Notes under the pieces: model-generated
Database searches by the model: none
What the model saw: the letters and a program-made list of their open reading frames with translations, nothing else
What the model was told of the DNA's origin: nothing
Assembly: GCF_012726205.1 (NCBI RefSeq)
Contig: NZ_JAASAE010000008.1
Coordinates: forward strand, 80,873-144,872
DNA length: 64,000 nucleotides
Direction: 5' to 3'
Source of the DNA: Rhodococcus sp. HNM0569
GTDB taxonomy: Bacteria; Actinomycetota; Actinomycetes; Mycobacteriales; Mycobacteriaceae
Part shown: positions 63,561-64,000 of the stretch, piece by piece
Position numbering within the stretch: position 1 is the stretch's first letter
How the letters are laid out: every line of letters starts with the position of its first letter
Position numbers and translations under genes: made by a program

Positions 63561-64000
63561 TCTCGAATCGAGAGCGGCTTCGGCCCGTCGACCACTCCAC
63601 ACGCCGAGCAGAGCTGCGACGACGGGAACCAGCGATCCACCTTCACGAACGTCCGCCCATACCGGGCGGCCTTCTCCTCGAGCATCCGGATGAACATGCC
63701 CCATCCCGCGTCGTGCACCGACTTCGCCAACCGAGTGCGCACCAACCCGGACACCGCCAGGTCCTCGACGAACACCGCTTGGCTGTCGCGGATGATCGCC
63801 GTGGACCGCTGGTGCACGAAGTTGCGACGCGAATCGGCCACCCGGGCGTGCGCCTTGGCGACACGCAGGCGCGCCTTGGCCCGGTTGTTGCTGCCCTTCT
63901 CCTTGCGGGAAAGGGTCCGCTGAGCCTTGCGGAACTTGCGCTCGGCGCGTCGCAGAAACTTCTGCGACGTGATCGTTTTGCCATCCGACAGGACAGCGAA
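63437..64000 (-). CDS. tnpB: TnpB RNA-guided nuclease / OrfB transposase, 5' part outside window
   Basis: 188 codons from the window edge to a TAG. Arg/Lys-rich helices (QKFLRRAERKFRKAQRTLSR) lead to the RuvC parts: Glu in VFVEDLAVSGL and Asp in HDRDLNAAKN, with the zinc ribbon CSACG...CAACG between them. All catalytic residues in view are intact. The frame is open through position 64000, so the N-terminus and the first RuvC Asp are not seen. Ancestor group of Cas12; cuts DNA at sites matching the guide beside a short motif. Confidence 0.9.
   Translation of the reverse strand, partial: FAVLSDGKTITSQKFLRRAERKFRKAQRTLSRKEKGSNNRAKARLRVAKAHARVADSRRNFVHQRSTAIIRDSQAVFVEDLAVSGLVRTRLAKSVHDAGWGMFIRMLEEKAARYGRTFVKVDRWFPSSQLCSACGVVDGPKPLSIREWTCAACGAVHDRDLNAAKNILAAGRAERLNACGGTVSPAA

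Larger units (their letters stand above)
63344..64000 (-). mobile_element. IS200/IS605-family (IS1341-type) element, right end; rest beyond the window
   Basis: The right end lies at TTGAC, 63344-63348, after the hairpin CCCGGCCG-TGAA-CGACCGGG (63354-63373). Read on the minus strand this is the usual ending of IS605-type elements: GAATC, stem-loop, GGGAGGACGTCAA. The tnpB gene fills the remainder and runs over the edge. No target duplication is expected for this family. The left end and any tnpA are not in the window. Confidence 0.8.

Overview
The window is about 68-70% GC by eye, densely coded on both strands, and carries many genes limited to mycolic-acid actinobacteria (Mycobacteriales): AftD arabinofuranosyltransferase, MmpL3, a DUF3068 PorA-like protein, FadE5, FadA2, FabG4, HtdX and LpqI. 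The order of the central part follows the Mycobacterium tuberculosis Rv0204c-Rv0244c neighbourhood, with inversions and insertions. It looks like a chromosomal, housekeeping segment of a Rhodococcus/Gordonia/Nocardia-type bacterium; I cannot fix the genus. All comparisons with M. tuberculosis are from memory, not from a search.

Layout. (1) 1-4044: an operon on the minus strand (ferritin-like metalloprotein, phthalate-dioxygenase-reductase-type reductase, Baeyer-Villiger-type flavin monooxygenase) divergent from a TetR regulator. (2) 4051-18497: lipid and envelope genes: fabH, a secreted DUF4185 protein (GH183 endo-D-arabinanase family), fadE5, an AbiEi/DUF559-like protein, a VanW protein, fadA2, fabG4-htdX, a TetR regulator and the lipoprotein lpqI. 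(3) 18718-31694: a universal stress protein, then the arabinan/envelope cluster: DUF2613 peptide, aftD, membrane acyltransferase, DUF3068 protein, a flippase, a GT-C-like membrane protein, a GT4 glycosyltransferase and a methyltransferase. (4) 31730-38372: ROK kinase, phosphotransferase with a lipocalin-like partner, aldehyde dehydrogenase and GTP-dependent PEP carboxykinase. (5) 38695-50160: DUF6802 protein, a pair of degenerate GTPase-like proteins, trmB-NYN-mmpL3, a DUF1707 protein, a chagasin-like inhibitor, a class III adenylate cyclase and a YbhN-like membrane protein. (6) 50319-63324: yceI, gdhA, DUF3054, a POT peptide transporter, TauE/SafE, two tandem penicillin-binding-protein paralogues (one without its active site), an ABC-F ATPase, an alpha/beta hydrolase, a membrane esterase and trpF. 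(7) 63344-64000: the end of an IS605-type element with tnpB and its guide-RNA-like right end.

Main points of interest. A 14-base palindrome, [TC]TAC[CT]-N4-[AG]GTA[AG], occurs in five promoter regions: fabH/DUF4185, fadE5, fadA2/fabG4-htdX, the second tetR itself, and acyltransferase/DUF3068. It suggests that the TetR protein at 16264-16866 runs a small local regulon joining fatty-acid turnover and envelope assembly. Other points are a penicillin-binding-protein paralogue that has lost its catalytic Ser, Lys and KTG, a two-gene GTPase-like pair with a broken P-loop, a 26-bp tandem repeat array, a possible five-codon leader peptide before the ABC-F gene, and a TnpB right end with a readable guide.
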